Positions 24,201-38,712 of a DNA stretch of 64,000 bases are shown here, piece by piece; the stretch's first letter is position 1; every line of letters begins with the position of its first letter. Under the pieces are notes generated by a model that had not been told where the DNA came from, did no database searches, and saw only the letters and a list, made by a program, of their open reading frames with translations. Made by a program: the position numbers and the translations under genes. This stretch comes from Rhodamnia argentea (Eukaryota > Streptophyta > Magnoliopsida > Myrtales > Myrtaceae): contig NC_063155.1 in assembly GCF_020921035.1 (NCBI RefSeq), positions 21,409,311 through 21,473,310 of the forward strand, in the 5' to 3' direction.

Positions 24201-27200
24201 TAACATCTCATATTCATCCAAAATTTATACTCGGATTACCAGTAACGGTCACATCAACTTCTACAAAATGGCTTCTGTACATCTCACCAAAAATGTGAAC
24301 ATAATACCAATTATAGAAAGTAGACATACCATGTGCATGTAGAAATCATCAACTACAGCTGCATTATTTTGTAAGAGCATTGACTGAAGGTGAGCTTTGG
24401 ATTTGTGTAGTATTCGAGCAACAAGTAATAAAGTATCGGCACCTGCACACCTCTCCTGCAGTGTCATGTACTTTTAAGTATGTATAACATGCGCATTTCA
24501 ACCAAAACTACAAAAAAAAAAAAAAAGAGATTAAAGAGTCCACAAGAAGAGCATTAAGGAGCTACAACAGCATACACAACGATGTGGACCCACAGATCTC
24601 GCAGCGGATTGCAGCAATATGATCAGAATACAGATCTACAGTTGCTAGAGATAACATGCAGCTGCATCTGAGACTTTTAATATTGATGAAGAACAAGACA
24701 TACTGAAAAACAGTACCACAGAATCTTGCCGCATGCTCATATTTCTTTCAGTACAATGGAACACAACAACAATCTCATCTAACTTGTCTTATTTAATGAA
24801 GGGACAAGTACGCTAGAACACTTGAAACTTATGTGCAGAGTGCACCTATAATGGAAATACTTATCTGAAACTTGTTAGGAACGAGAAATAAAGGGACTCT
24901 GCAGCTCCAGTTGGCTTTTGTCATGAGAAAACCTAGGGAGTTTTTTGCCCAAAAGAATTCCCTACATGGCTGTTTAGGACTTAGGCATGATCTTCTCTAA
25001 CGTCCTTTCTTTTTCACAATCAATTTGCTAGAAGTAGGAGAAGCTGGAACCCCAAGATATAGGTAATACTTTCTGGGATGAAGAAACAATGCCCTTTGAT
25101 GCCAACTGACATTCCCGGAGTCCCCAACATTCACATAAGGTATTTTCAGTAAAAAGAATTTGCCAAATAGGATATTCCAGCGATAGAAAACAATCAGAGC
25201 AGTCAGAATACTTGATTGCGCTTCTCTAAAAAAAGTTATGGAACTACTTTGCTAGATTAAAAAAACTGAGGAGATCCCTCTTTATACACAAAGTTTATGA
25301 CTTCTCGTGTACTTATCCCTTCACTAAACACTCCTCCATTTTTACGCCTCTTCATAAAAGCAGCTACCTACACAAACTTGCTTTTGTGAAATTGACCAGC
25401 TGACACATTTAGATTACCATAGCTGTACTTCTAACACATTTAGATTATCTAGCTGTACTTCTAACACATATCATTTCAATGTATTTTTAACAAGTGATCA
25501 ATTTTTATGACTTGAACATGCTAAGTATACCAAAAAGATACACAGTTCGTTTGGGTGTGAAATATCAAATCATGAAATGTTTTAGTTATCAGATGGCCTC
25601 TAATATCGATAACCCAAAACTACATCCATACAAGATGACTAAATGTTGGAAGTAGTCAAAGTGTGGAACCACTTTTACATAAGACTGGAAGTAAGAACCA
25701 GCAAATATATGAGTACCTTCAGACCCAATTGGCCAAATGCTGCATTAGGACTGGTAGGTGTAACATCATTCAACGATGTAGGTGAGGAGGATGACAATGA
25801 GACAGGTTGGGGTTTTATCCACTGATCACAATCTTGTGCTATTCTGGATAAAGCTGTCTTCAGTCGATCTAGAAAGACCCAGTATTTAGAAAAAGTGAAT
25901 ATCAATTCATTTCCAGCACAAACGAAAATCAAGCTATCTACAGTGAATTGTGCGGACGACAACCATCATGTTTATGGCATATGATATTATCTTTAACTTA
26001 GGAATGACATATTGACAAGGTTAGAGCACTCTATAACTCATTCTCCCTTTGAAAGAAATTTTGCTACCCCCGCTGAAGTTTCTTTCAAAACCAATTTTCT
26101 TTGGAAGGCAAAAGGCCAAACAAACAGATTTTGAGCTCCAAAAAGATGCTTCAGCTGGACCGGACGGAAACACTAATTTCTACCCAATCATGTAGCTACT
26201 TAATACAGGTTCTGGCAAAGATGCTACTACTTCTTGGTCCTTAAGCACATCCAACTAGCTCAGACTATATTTGGACATGAAGAAAGAGTATCCAGAGTTA
26301 AGACACAAACGAAAACAATATCAAGGGAAGCATCTAAACAGATCCTTCAAAAAAAGTACTCACAGTTAGGAGACTCATTAAAGCCTTTCCCACTTGAATA
26401 ACTGATTTGCTGGCCGAAAGTTTCATAAACAAAATGAAAAAAGATTTCGAACAACTGGCATATTCCCTGCAGTAATAAACAGTCAGAAAAAGAATTTAGA
26501 GAAGAAAGTACTGTCGACTATGTATTATAAGCTACAATGGGAGAAAAACAGAAGCAAACTAGACGCACCTTAAAAAACTCAACATTCACTATTTCCAACT
26601 TCTGCATTAGTCTTGCGTACTTATCCATAGACCTAATAAGACAGTTGGTAATGGCTTAATATGATTTAGAGTACATCATCTGAGGTTTATGCATATATCC
26701 ACATAATCAATCATTTCACCTTAAAAGACAAAGAGAAGATCCTGTTTGAGCAGTGTTCTCTTCGTCATTTGACTGTGAATGCCTTTTCAAAAAACTGGGC
26801 TTAGAAATTCGGCTAGGAAGTTGACTATCCTCGTCAATGAAGTCTGCCAGAAGATCTTCATTTTCTTCCTCAGAAGCCGAATGCCCATTAACATGATTGG
26901 CTCCAGCACTTCTTGAAGACATTTTATCATCATGACAATCATTAACCTGCCCATCGTATTCACTAGAGACTGAGCCATTAGTTCCACCGGCACTTTGAAG
27001 TTCTTTTGAGCCGCAGGTTAACTTTTGCAAGAATGGGTTTCCGCTCTGAAGCCAATGGGAAAACATACTCTTCTTGGAAATAATATCAACTGACTTGGCT
27101 GATTTGTTAGGATGCAGCAAACTGGCATTAGCACCGAATGGTACAATCAAGGGTGCTCCATCACCAACTAAACCAGCAAAAGTGATTATATGGGCAGCAT

Positions 27201-30200
27201 CTGGGGGCAATATCAGCCAGTTCTCCTTTTCCAAGACCATTCTGAGTGCCTGGTAAACAGACAGCAAGAGCCAGTCATACATTCAAATTTACTTGAAGTG
27301 TACAGCCAATGTAACAGTAAGCGTCCAGTAAATGTCACGCTAAACAGTGGGGAGAAAGTTCAAGGCAACTCACATAAACATTTTGCCGATGAAATGACAA
27401 AAAGTAATTATCACAAACGGCCTTCAACTTGTTCCTAAATTCAACTGCTTCAAATCCACAAAAGGCTTCCCCAGCCAAGATAAAGACACTAAGGTCTTCA
27501 TAATTTCTCAAGAATTGATGAATACTTGTGGAACAAACAGCAGGGGAAGAAAGCAAAACAGACATACGACTTGTTGTGAGCTGCCATAGATTCCTGCGTC
27601 CTCTCTGGAGGGTTTGTGACAGAAAGTTTGTTGCATCTTTTCGCAGCTGATACCAAGGGGATCCACTGCTTGATGCATCACCATCATCATTCCTTCCCAC
27701 ACCATCTGTGTCTGGGGTACCCACAGGAAAAGTACCTGTAGTTCTAGACGAGTTTGTACTGGGAGAGTCACTCGGCAGAGATGAACTGGTGACTCTATCT
27801 GAAATTTCAGATTGCAAAACATGTTCTTCTTGGGAATTCAGAACTTTTGCATCTGTATCGACTTGATTAACAGAGGTGCCAGCTTCCATTTGATTTGGAT
27901 TGGAAGACTGTACAATCAAAACCTGAAATGGAGATGGAGCTTTCAGCAAGTATGACAATGAACAATATGAAAACTGCTTTATTAAGGAGCAAGAACGTAG
28001 AGGGAACTTAACTATCGGATAAACATGAGCAGAAGAAAAGTGATCGCTAACTAATCCACTATCACTGAACACTTGCCAACCAAATACAAGACACCTGTAA
28101 AGCCATCTGAAAGTGATGATGATGCTATTCCTATTCTAAGAAATGGGATCTGACAAACAATAAGAAAGCCAGGCACACTGTGTAAAGCAAAGGAAAGTGC
28201 GGCTTCAAGACAAATGCACATCTCATTCCAAACGATTCCGAATAGTTTGTCAATAGTAACACCAAGCAACATACTGAAACTACAAACTGAATTTGACATC
28301 AGCAACTTGGAGTACAGAATAAGCATGTGCAAGGGCATCCTATTAAGGTTATGAGTTAAAAAGCATAAAAGGTCTTTTAACATAGACTTCCCAGCAGTGG
28401 CTTCACCCTTTTTAGATGCTTGATTTGCTACATAGATTGCAGGAGAGGAAGAAAAAGGAACTGTGGAACTTATCATACTCCACAACATTCTAGTAATGCT
28501 AAATGAAACAGAAATATCTTTAATACACATAAAACTTATTTCCAGAGATTGAATAAGAAAGGAACACAGATGGAGACAAGTACTTGCACCATGTAATCTT
28601 ATAGGATAAAAGAAAAATGGGAACACGCCGCAACTTAAAGGTTTAGGACTTTTAGAACTCATTAAGGCAAATTTATTTAGATTTGGGTCGAGGCAGGAGT
28701 TCAGTTCAAGCGGACCAGCTGCAGATGGAACTCTAAAGGAAGTTAATCGCCACATGGTGGATATTACCAACATGGAAAGACATAAGAGTCAGTTAGCCAA
28801 GAAATGAAAACTTGAAGTTTACCTTTTTGTCCATCTGAAAGCTCATGATTCTGTGATAGGAACACATCAACTCAAATAAAACGGCTAGAGTTGTCAGCAG
28901 ACAGTGCCTGAACTTAGATTCTGGGACTTGACGGCATAGATCACTGTAGGTAAGCCTGAAAGAAAGCAAAATGTTAAGTAAAGGTGCTGTTATGCAAATC
29001 AAGAAGCTTTCCATTGAAACCCATCATCATACCTACTGCTTTGCTGACTTTCTTCTTGATCCTGTCAAAGTCAGCCAAGCATCAGTCAGAGTAACCTCAA
29101 AGTAACGTCGACAAAAGGAAAACATATGGAAGTAGAAAGTAGATGCTCGAAAATGTGCTGTTGTATTAGATACCTTAAGCTAAAGACAAGGATATTACAC
29201 TCATCTCGATACCCAGCACCTACCATCATGTGAATATGCATGAGTTTCCATGATAAATTGAACGTGTCCATAATGTATCAGTAATTGCAAAATTTTAGGA
29301 TATCATACTTATATTGACCGAGCTTAATTTGTATCCTATTCAATCATGTATTCATTCAGCTATTATCACAACCACATAAAACCTCAAATAAACTTCAAAA
29401 TGCCACTAAATGCTAGAGTTTTGGATATTACAATTCACCAACTATACGCATTTATTTCCACCATTGCCATGGATACCTAAAAACAGGATCAACTCCATTG
29501 GCATTTGCATCACATGAAGCCAACAATCAAGAGATTCCAGTGACCATATAACCTCTTACCAAGACTGAACATTCAAATTGTATATTGTATGGTGTGCATT
29601 GGGCATGATATCAAATGATCTGAATTGTTTTACTTTTTAGAGCTGCATGCGGTATAGGATGTTTGGCAACAAGAATGTTAGGGACTAATTGGACCATCAT
29701 TTTGGAGTATCTTAGTTAACGACAATGCTGGCAGCAGTCTCAATTGTTTTTTTTTTTGGGTAAGGGCAGCAGTCTCAATTGTTTTCTTTTATATTTTCCT
29801 CTTCTTCTACTCGTATAGAAAATACATAAGTTGCCAACTTAGAATATCTTATTGTACCTCAAGCACAATACTTTTTAACACTGTGTGAGTTTCTGAAAGA
29901 ACTTCCTGCATAAAAAAGCTCTGTATCTTCTCAGCAAGACCAGAAATATCCCCAATTAGTGCATAGGCATCGATAACCTGCATTTTTTAGAAAATTTCTC
30001 CAACATAAGAGCTCATAATTGTATCAAGGAGACTGGTGCTGACTACAAAATAATAAGCAACTATTGCACTAGAATGTCATACGCCCTTATACCATACAGA
30101 ACAGAGCAAACAACCAGCAAGCACCTTGCCAAGGTACAAAGGATTCAAGTAACAAGCGAGTACACTTTCGGAACCCTTCAATTAACACTTCTTTTTTGAC

Positions 30201-33200
30201 TGAACAGACTATGTTGATAACCTACTCAGCGTGATGCTTCTTTTGGCCAAAGCAGGAACATCACATCCTTCCTACTCCTAGTAGCTTTTAATAGCCAATC
30301 TCATTTTTCTACCAAAATGTATAGTAAACGAAAGCATATAGTAGCTTCTTTCACCTGAAAAACAAAGACAAATGCTTGGTCTATAGTGCAGGTCATACAC
30401 TAAAACAGCGGAAAATAGTTTTCACTTCTGTTCAGCAACAGAGCATGCATCTAAACTCAATAAGTTGCCTTTGCAGATACACACAATGGTTTCCTTGTAA
30501 TCATACTGTCAATGACAATATTCATTCCACCTTCTGTCCATCTACGCAACTAACACTTGCATTCTTTCCAACCTAAGCATAGTGCAGAACCAGAATTTGA
30601 CACAGCTAACTTTTCAATTCTCAATGAACACAAACCATTTCCCCAAAATAATTTAATTTTTTTCTCTTTGATCATCTCAATCACAGGCACACCGCTGGAA
30701 GCGAACCTACAATTAGAACTTTCCGCAATACTTAGATCACCCATATCGGTGACTTCAAAGCAAATCAGAAGTGAGAACTCCACAATTTAGCAAGAGCTAA
30801 GAGCTGGAAAAGAGGAGAGGGGGAAAATTATTTTTCGGCAGAAATTTGATGGCTTAAAAATCTCCCAGTGCAACATGTGAAGTTCTTAGTAACATATGAA
30901 AGTGACAATTCTCAGATATATGTGCGAAAGCATTTCTGAAATATAAACGAGAATAAAAATTTCAAAAACCAATATCTAATCATTTAATACTGAAGCAACA
31001 CTTCACAAATGGAAATATAAGGAAAAGAGAGCACATAGAAACTAATATTTGAAATTTACTGGAAATACAGCTGTACTATGTATATGATCACACGGAAAGT
31101 TCTTGAAACTCAAGATAGCCTTCTCTACAAGCATCCTTATGAAAAATAACTCGTTTGATAGCAAAGAAATGGCATACTGACATTTAGATAGCCCTCCTCT
31201 TTAAATTCTTGGCACAAACCCAGCAAAAGAGAATCCAGCTTTTGAAGAGTTTTTCCCAGCCAGACCTACAAGGCCCACAAGGGAAAAATCATCAAACATG
31301 ACTGTTAAACGTATGAACAGTCGCACCCATGTGTAACTAGTGGAGAAATCTCTAAAGCACGAGAAATGAAGAAGCACTTTAAAGTTGTGCATAGATCCCA
31401 TATTGCAAACCAAGATTACATATACAAAAGCGAGTCACATGCCATGTACTTGACAGGAGTAATCAATATTCACCTCAACACCTCGGCTCATCTCTTTTAT
31501 AGCTGAAAGCTCTGAAAACCCATCCAAGAGCTGCAAATACTCAGACAACACTTGAAATGCCTGTCCAGTGATGAACTTTCAATTAAGAACAATTCAAATA
31601 GTAAGTAGCAATCTATAAACAAGCAAGAGAAATCAGAGAGAGAGGCCACCTTGCAGTAATCCCCCTCTTCAACAAGTGTTTCAAGTGACATTTGCATATT
31701 CAATGCACGGCGAAGTTCTGTCAAAGCAGGAAGCATGTCCTACAATTACCAAGAGCATCACATGATGAGTCCACATTGGCATGCTATTATTTCTATAAGA
31801 TTATCCCCAAAGAATCAAAGATAAGAACAGATGGCCAATTTGCCAAAACAAAGTTAGCAGCAGTATTGTACATAAATACATATTTGTTGACCTCCAAGGA
31901 ATCAGCAAATGCAGAAGTCAGCAGAAAATAATGTGACAATAGTCCAATGTTTGATCTTAAATGAAGCTTCAATCCAAATATTCTCGAGACATTTTGACGA
32001 AGAAAAGCATGAACTTTCAACAACGTAAAACACTAACAGATCATCAATTAATTGCTCCAAGCCTGATTTCTCCAGATAAGGGTTAAAAGCATCATGATCA
32101 AAACAGAATAATATCTTACAGATCGCTGATTAGTTTTCTTCTTGTCAGAGACATTATTACTTAAGTCAAATAGCAAATTATTTTACCCCCCCAAAAAAAA
32201 GCTATTTTCAGGACTCACGTCTCAAATTAAGTTGCATGGAAATCTTTCATGTTGAATAAACGTGTAACAATGCAACTCGAAGACTATATCATTCCTTTTA
32301 CAAATCAGGTGGCTAGACAGGTTGCTTTATTATCCATGTGCTCTTATTGCTTTGGTACTCTTTAAGTCTTTCTTTGTTGTCGTTCTCTTTTCATCTATTG
32401 CTCATTCAATCTGTGAAAGATAATTAATTTCTCTTATACAATCTGGAGTACTAAATGCCCAAGGACATTATTCCAAAAATAGCGAAGTGCGAGATTTTCT
32501 CTAAACCTTGAAATAGAATAAGACGAATAACCAATCGAAAGTGTTCTCAGAATAGCAACTTCAACAACAATTTCATTTTTACTTCACAAACCTATTTAAA
32601 GCTAATCCAACCACTGCTTCTAGTAAGACTTCCATTGTTTGATCATTAATACTGTAATTACCACCCTTTTCCTCCCAATGCATTCTCCTCTCTGAATCAC
32701 ATATCCATGGATATCCTCCGAATGACAGAATCAAAAGAAAACCGTAACACATATAATAATTTCCTAGAATGGCAGAAGTAATGGATTTACCAACAAAACA
32801 ACAATCATGTGACTCAGTAACTTGGAATAGCAACAATCAGCTAATATAACAGATATAACATCAATACTGCTAAGGTAAATGGCTGGATGAGAATACCAAA
32901 AGCGCTTGTTTCTTCTTTGAATTAGAATTAACAATTAGATCCCTTGAAACCTCATTCATTGAGGAGGTCAGATGCCTCCGTCCATTCTGGAACAAAGAAC
33001 AAGAATGACCATAAGAATCAGCTGTTATATGGCGGACAACAACGACATCGACATGAGATCAAAGATGCATATTGTTCTGAAGATCGAGCTCATTTAACAA
33101 GGAAACTCAATATGGATAGGTCATACACATTGTTGTTTTTACATGCATTCAGATTCTCACCATGCAGATGACAGTCGCAACCTTCAAGTCCTTCTCAAGT

Positions 33201-35967
33201 TCCCTCACCAAATCCATTCCCTTCACTGTCCAAAAGCAAAAATTACTTTGTACACAAATCTCCAAACCATAAATAGTTTAAAAATAAGATGTATCCTTAA
33301 TGTTTGCAATAATATCGGCGGTCAATGGCAGCAAATGAGACAATCACGTTTGCATTGATACTATATAGACACAGATACAGGCAATATTCCTCCTCCAGTG
33401 CACAGACACGCGGAGGAACAATTTACTGACACAAAACATGAGCAGTAACTGGACTGCAGTCGCTAAGAAACCAACGGTGAGATTTGACTATATTATCAAA
33501 CAGAAAAGCAGGACCAGATTTCCCATGATGAAGACTATACCTCCTAAGCAAGTGTATATCAAATAAAGGTTAAGCAGTTCTATGTAGTCAAGAAACTACA
33601 CAGCAAAGCCAAAGTTTCCTTTCAAACTAATTCTTCTTAGTTAATGTTAGCAAACAATTTCCTTTTTGGAACCAGATACCTTTCACTGGTCAAATTAAGG
33701 AATAAAACTGAAAAAATTTGTCAAAGTAACATAGTATGTATCATTACATTCTCTTCCAAATTGTGAAACTACAAAAGGAAGAAAATGAAACATAGGGAGG
33801 ACTTAACTAACCCATCACTTCATGATGCTCCATTACGTTGCGGGACAAGCATTCTGCGACTCTATCAAGTTGTGCTAACCTAAGAGTTGCCTGCAAAAAT
33901 AACAGATCCCAAAAAATTTAGGTGACTATATTTTCATAAATTTTTTTCATGAACTTATAAGTGATTCAGAAAAGATTTTATACTGGCTATCGAGAGAATA
34001 GGAAGAGTCAATCAAATGATGTATCCCAAACAAATGCAGCATTGACGGGAAACAAGAGACCCCCAGAGCTGAGATGAAGAGATACCTGTTTCTCAAAATA
34101 GGCCAACTCATTTTCTTCTCCAGGGATGTGCTCTAAGATATGCCTCACTGGATCAAACTCCTAGAATCAATGATACAAGTAGCCTTTGCATGATATACTT
34201 AATAATTGTATCCCAAGAACTATAAATTTAGAGTCAACTAGAGTCCGTCGTTTGGGAAAGGAGAGGAGGGGGCTTGATGAAAGGAGGACAAAAAAAATAA
34301 GGTAAAATTCCAATTTTTTGTGAGGAGGAGAGGCCAATTTTCTTCACCCATCTTCGTTCCCCTCTGCCAAACAAAGCCTAAATGTAAACAACGATAAATA
34401 AAATAAAAATCCTTTTTCCCCCTTTGAATGCAGATATCACTCCGACATTCCGCTATAATTCCAACGCGTACAAATGGACAACAACCAAGTCTTGTCATAT
34501 CTCAGAACTGCTAGAAAGAGAACACCATCTAGAGAATCTTTATATCTAAATCAGAAGCAAACTAAGCTTCCTAACCTTTAAGCATATGAAAAATGAAAAA
34601 TATCGCCCAATTGATTTGTCAAAGGTCGTCCATCCCCCCAAGCCCTTCTGCTTCCAACCGGCATCCACACCCCCAGAAAAATATGTGTGCACGTGCGGGT
34701 ATCCAGGGAGCATTTAGGAAAAGGGAAGAAAAAAGGGCATACAAAATAAAACCTCTTCATAGAATTCTTCTTCTAGCTCTGCAACTGGTGGACCAGGAAG
34801 CCTGCTTCCATATATTGAGCTCAACTCTGTTGAACTTGAAGAGAGAGTGAACCTTTCATGAGGGGGCAGTCCTGCCAAAGCACGAGCTACAGCTGCTGCT
34901 GCAGCAGCTCGAGCTGGAACCTGTAAAGGAGTTGCTAAGCTTGCTAACTTAGGAGGGGAAAGGAAAACATACAGATTTCTTCTGACGAGCTGATATTTAA
35001 AACTTGGAAAGGAAAGAGCACTCAAATATAAATGGGGACACGACCAACATCATTTTACTACGGCATTTGGATTGGAATTTATAACAATGACAGTAGGCAG
35101 CAGAACCATTACGTTTGTTTTGCTACATCATACGCCATGTCATGCGTACAGCATGTTATACAACACTGTAAGTTATACCAGTACGCATGTAGACGTGAAA
35201 TGTCCATCACCAAGCAAGAGAGAGAGGGTGAGCTCTTGATCCACCAGAATCGTCACTTTCACTACACATTGCATGAAGCGTCCTTTTAACTCCAGACGAG
35301 CAAAGACGGCAAAATGCCCATACAGTTCCACCTATGCATCCTTTTAGCTCGCTATAGATTGCACGAAACATACTTATAGTTCCTATTCTGTTTGTACAAT
35401 TCCCTCAGGTCAATATTCTACTAACTAACTTTTAAACCCTCTTAAGCTCAACAGCAAGTTAGAAAATGCTGTCCTGTTTGATCACTTATCAACCGTTAAA
35501 TTACACATATCCAAATCAAACCACGACGATTCGTGCTGGCAGAATGTCTTGCACCTCGTTTTCCTTTCCAATTACATACAATCTTTTTTTTTCCCCTTTT
35601 TGCCAGCAACTACACCCAATCTGCCCCACCGAACTAGACACTTCACTCTAAAGTGAGGCGGGACCATAACCAATACAAATCGGGACACATCCGACTCCAG
35701 TAACGCAGCACTGAATTCGGATCAGAGTATGCCGATTACCTCGGGGCGATCGGAGCCGGAAGGAAGGAGGCCGAGCAACCTGGCAGACTGAACGGAGCTC
35801 AAAATCTTCTCCCCGACCTTGGACAAATCCATCCCGCCTCCTTGGAACAATAAGAAGGGAACCAAGAAGAAAACCCTAGAGCTCTCGAACCCACCCTCGC
35901 TCAAATCGCCATTGAACAGATAGGGATTGCCCAGGACGGTGCCGAAGGGGAACAGATTCGTCTGCAT
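21260..35967 (-). CDS. VPS50: VPS50/syndetin, EARP tethering complex subunit
   Basis: Twenty-five exons: 35740-35967, 34753-34920, 34086-34160, 33812-33890, 33161-33225, 32897-32986, 31650-31739, 31474-31560, 31182-31265, 29858-29977, 29033-29061, 28823-28955, 27374-27922, 26720-27249, 26569-26632, 26364-26466, 25717-25868, 24330-24455, 23897-23967, 23119-23181, 22673-22745, 21907-22026, 21678-21755, 21452-21502, 21260-21361. They close in frame at 1109 aa. Residues about 1-410 match the VPS54_N-like half (LAYFEKQATLRLAQLDRV, RRHLTSSMNEVSRDLIVN). About 417-490 and 670-760 are Ser-rich linkers. About 860-1100 is the syndetin C-terminal domain, ending TRLEVLEKIE. Known for the family: it replaces VPS54 beside VPS51-53 in the EARP complex and tethers recycling endosome vesicles. 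The start at 35967 (MQTNLFPFG) fits plant homologues; an in-frame ATG at 35991 would add eight residues. Confidence 0.95.
24070..24128. repeat. Perfect 21-bp hairpin in a VPS50 intron
   Basis: The arms at 24070-24090 and 24108-24128 are exact reverse complements, separated by a 17-base loop that repeats part of the left arm (CTTTTCCATC). It lies in the intron between exons 18 and 19. Confidence 0.9.
25403..25468. repeat. Two-copy tandem repeat of about 31 bp
   Basis: The unit starting ACACATTTAGATTA and ending AGCTGTACTTCTA occurs at 25403-25433 and 25434-25463 with a small indel, followed by the beginning of a third copy. It lies in a VPS50 intron. Confidence 0.85.
28051..28773 (-). other. 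240-codon open frame inside VPS50 intron 12
   Basis: An ATG-to-stop frame on the sense strand of VPS50 covers most of the 900-base intron 27923-28822. It is rich in Leu, Ser, Cys and Phe, has no domain I recognise and is not needed by the VPS50 model. It could be chance, a captured gene fragment or a relic of an older exon. It is not claimed as a gene. Confidence 0.3.
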
Positions 35968-38712
35968 TCTAGTTCGAAGCTCCGAGATCAAGGCCCGAGA
36001 GTCCCATTGCTAGCGAGCTGAGAGATCTAGATTGAGCGGGGTCGCGGTGCTCCGGGCATCGGACGATCTTCTCCTCTTTCCCTCGGGGCTGAACGTTGAT
36101 GAGTGGGATCAAAGAATGGGGAAGTGCGAGGCCAGAGAGATTGGGGATGGTGATGATGTGGAAGTTTTTGGTGGAATCGCCTCGCCGATGCAGTCGGTAA
36201 TTATTTGTGTTTTTGAAGACTTTGCTGTCTGACCAGAAAAAAAAAAAAAAAAAAAGGAAGAAGAGTTTGCTGACCGGACTTTTGCACGAGTACGTGTCGC
36301 GTGCTCAAGTCTTGTTATAACTGTGCTTCGCATCAAAATCATCGCTTAAAATAATTAATTAATAAAAATTATTCTCGTTATTGACAATAATATGTGTCCA
36401 CATAGCTTTACGAATGATGAAAAAATTTCGTTCATTAGTTTTGTAAAGTGATGATATACGCGATCATTTTTTTTAAAATATTTTCTAAAAATCACCCATT
36501 TTTTGCGTAATAAACGTACCCTAAGTGGCAACATATTAAGATACTAAACCCTCGAAGGAAACGGATCGGCTAGGATAACGTCGATTTGGTCAAGCACAAA
36601 GCTATTGATACACGCGTCGCAAACCAATACTTTAGATAGCCGACCATGTTCATTTCTTGGATGATCTAACCGAGTAGGCACTCTATTTATACATGAGTCC
36701 GTTTGTATCATAGACCTAGAGCAAGACCTTGAATCGCATTGTATTGCTCAATTCTTGAATGACCAAATGAGGGAAGGCATCCTATTTAGACGCGAGTCCA
36801 TTTTTTTGTGTTCATTGATTTCCCTTTGATTTAATGGCGAAGATCCAATCTCTTTGCCAATCCCCTATCCATATTTATAAGTATAAATTTCTGATTAAAC
36901 CCTCAAAATATATTTAGAATATCTGGAAAAAACCCTAAATACAAGAATATCCTAGATTACCACATCAATCCGTGGCATATTCCTTCGATCGGATGAGTCT
37001 GGTAATCTTGGGAAGATGTTGTCGTTTTGAAGGGTTTATGTCGAAGTATCGATAATGGCAAAGGATGCCGATCTATCTTCGCCATTGCCATCGGGCATTA
37101 ACATATCATCAAGCGTTTACTCATCCGAATCCACTTTGTCCCGATGTCTTTGTGATTCAATCCGAGCACGACTCGATGCCCTTGCCTAAGGTCGCTCCGA
37201 CAAAGATGGTTGAGTGCGCACGTTAAACTCTTTTCGAGACTCGATCCATTGACCGTCTACAGCTTATCGCAAAAATGAGTGCAATTTGTGGGGGGCGGGA
37301 GGAAGAGGTAGTCGATTGACCAATCAAGCACTTGCATGACTCGACCGAATGACTACAGTCCTTCCATGAACGGTCGGGCGAATTATTCCTCGATCTTCTC
37401 TACGAAAGAGATGTTTTGATAATGGATATCAGACGTGATTTTCCTTTTTGGGGGGTCGGAGATATTAGACACTATCATGGAGCTCAAAAGTCTATGCTCA
37501 TAACTTAGAAAAATACTAATTTCGCCACATGCAATGGCCGAGCCTATGCGGTTTAGGTGGTTAGGCCCAGAGAGAAGTTACTTACCTACGACAACCCACT
37601 TTATTCGAAGGAAAACGACACCAATGGTCTATATAAACTATGGTCGGATGTGCATTATTATCACTGGATTTTTAATTTGCTCAATAAGATCCTTGAACCA
37701 TTCATAAATATTCAATTTCGTCCTTAAACTTTCGATTTGTTTCAATCTAGTCTCTCGACTATCCATAGCAAAGTCACATAAGCCATTCGATACCTATTAA
37801 CCAGATTTTTTAACATGTGTTCATTTCCATCCATTTTCTATAAAAAAAAAATTAGGCTATTTTTTTTTAATCACCCTTTTCATCTTTATTTCGATAGTTC
37901 CATTTAAGCCTTTAACTTAAGATCTCTCTAATATTACAAGATCGATAGATGCTTGTACTTATAATATTTCAAATTATGTTCCTAATTTTCCGATAGATAA
38001 ATCCTAAACCTTTTCAATTCCTTGTTTTCTAAATTTTGTTAAACCTGTAAATTAGGAAATCAAAACAGTAGGAATATCGATGCAACGCGACTCTAAATTG
38101 TTTTTGCTTTTGTTAGGACAGAGATCATGAGCCAAAATATGATTAAACCGATAAAAAGGAAACATATATATTCATTTAAGGAAACGGATGAAAATGAAAA
38201 GATATTCTAAAATTCGAGCAACAACGTAAACATAAACCAGGGGAAAATACATGTATTACTCTACTGCCGTCTAGATGACGTGCCCATCATGACGGTGGAG
38301 CATGAGCTCCCGTTACACAAAGAGCCTCACCGTGCAAACAAAATGCTCGACGGAATGTAGCGTCTTGATTCCCATTCACACAAATCAAAACTTTTTTAGG
38401 AAAGGCTTCACCGTGCACACGCCCGCCCCATACCCATGTTACACATCTTCGAAATGAACAGGAAAAATGACGCGAATGACTTTTAAATTTAGGTTCAACG
38501 TGCAATGTGATCTTCATACTTTGGTTCATGGCATTATTCCTTCCGCGAACTTTTAACTTGCTTATCGTGGTCCATGAACTTTTAAATATTTTTTCATGTA
38601 ATTTTGGGACTACATTGAACGAGTATTAATAGTTTATATAGGGATCGGATCGAACAAATCAAAAGTCTAGATACAACATTGTACATTAGGTCAAAATTCA
38701 AAGACGGAAAAA

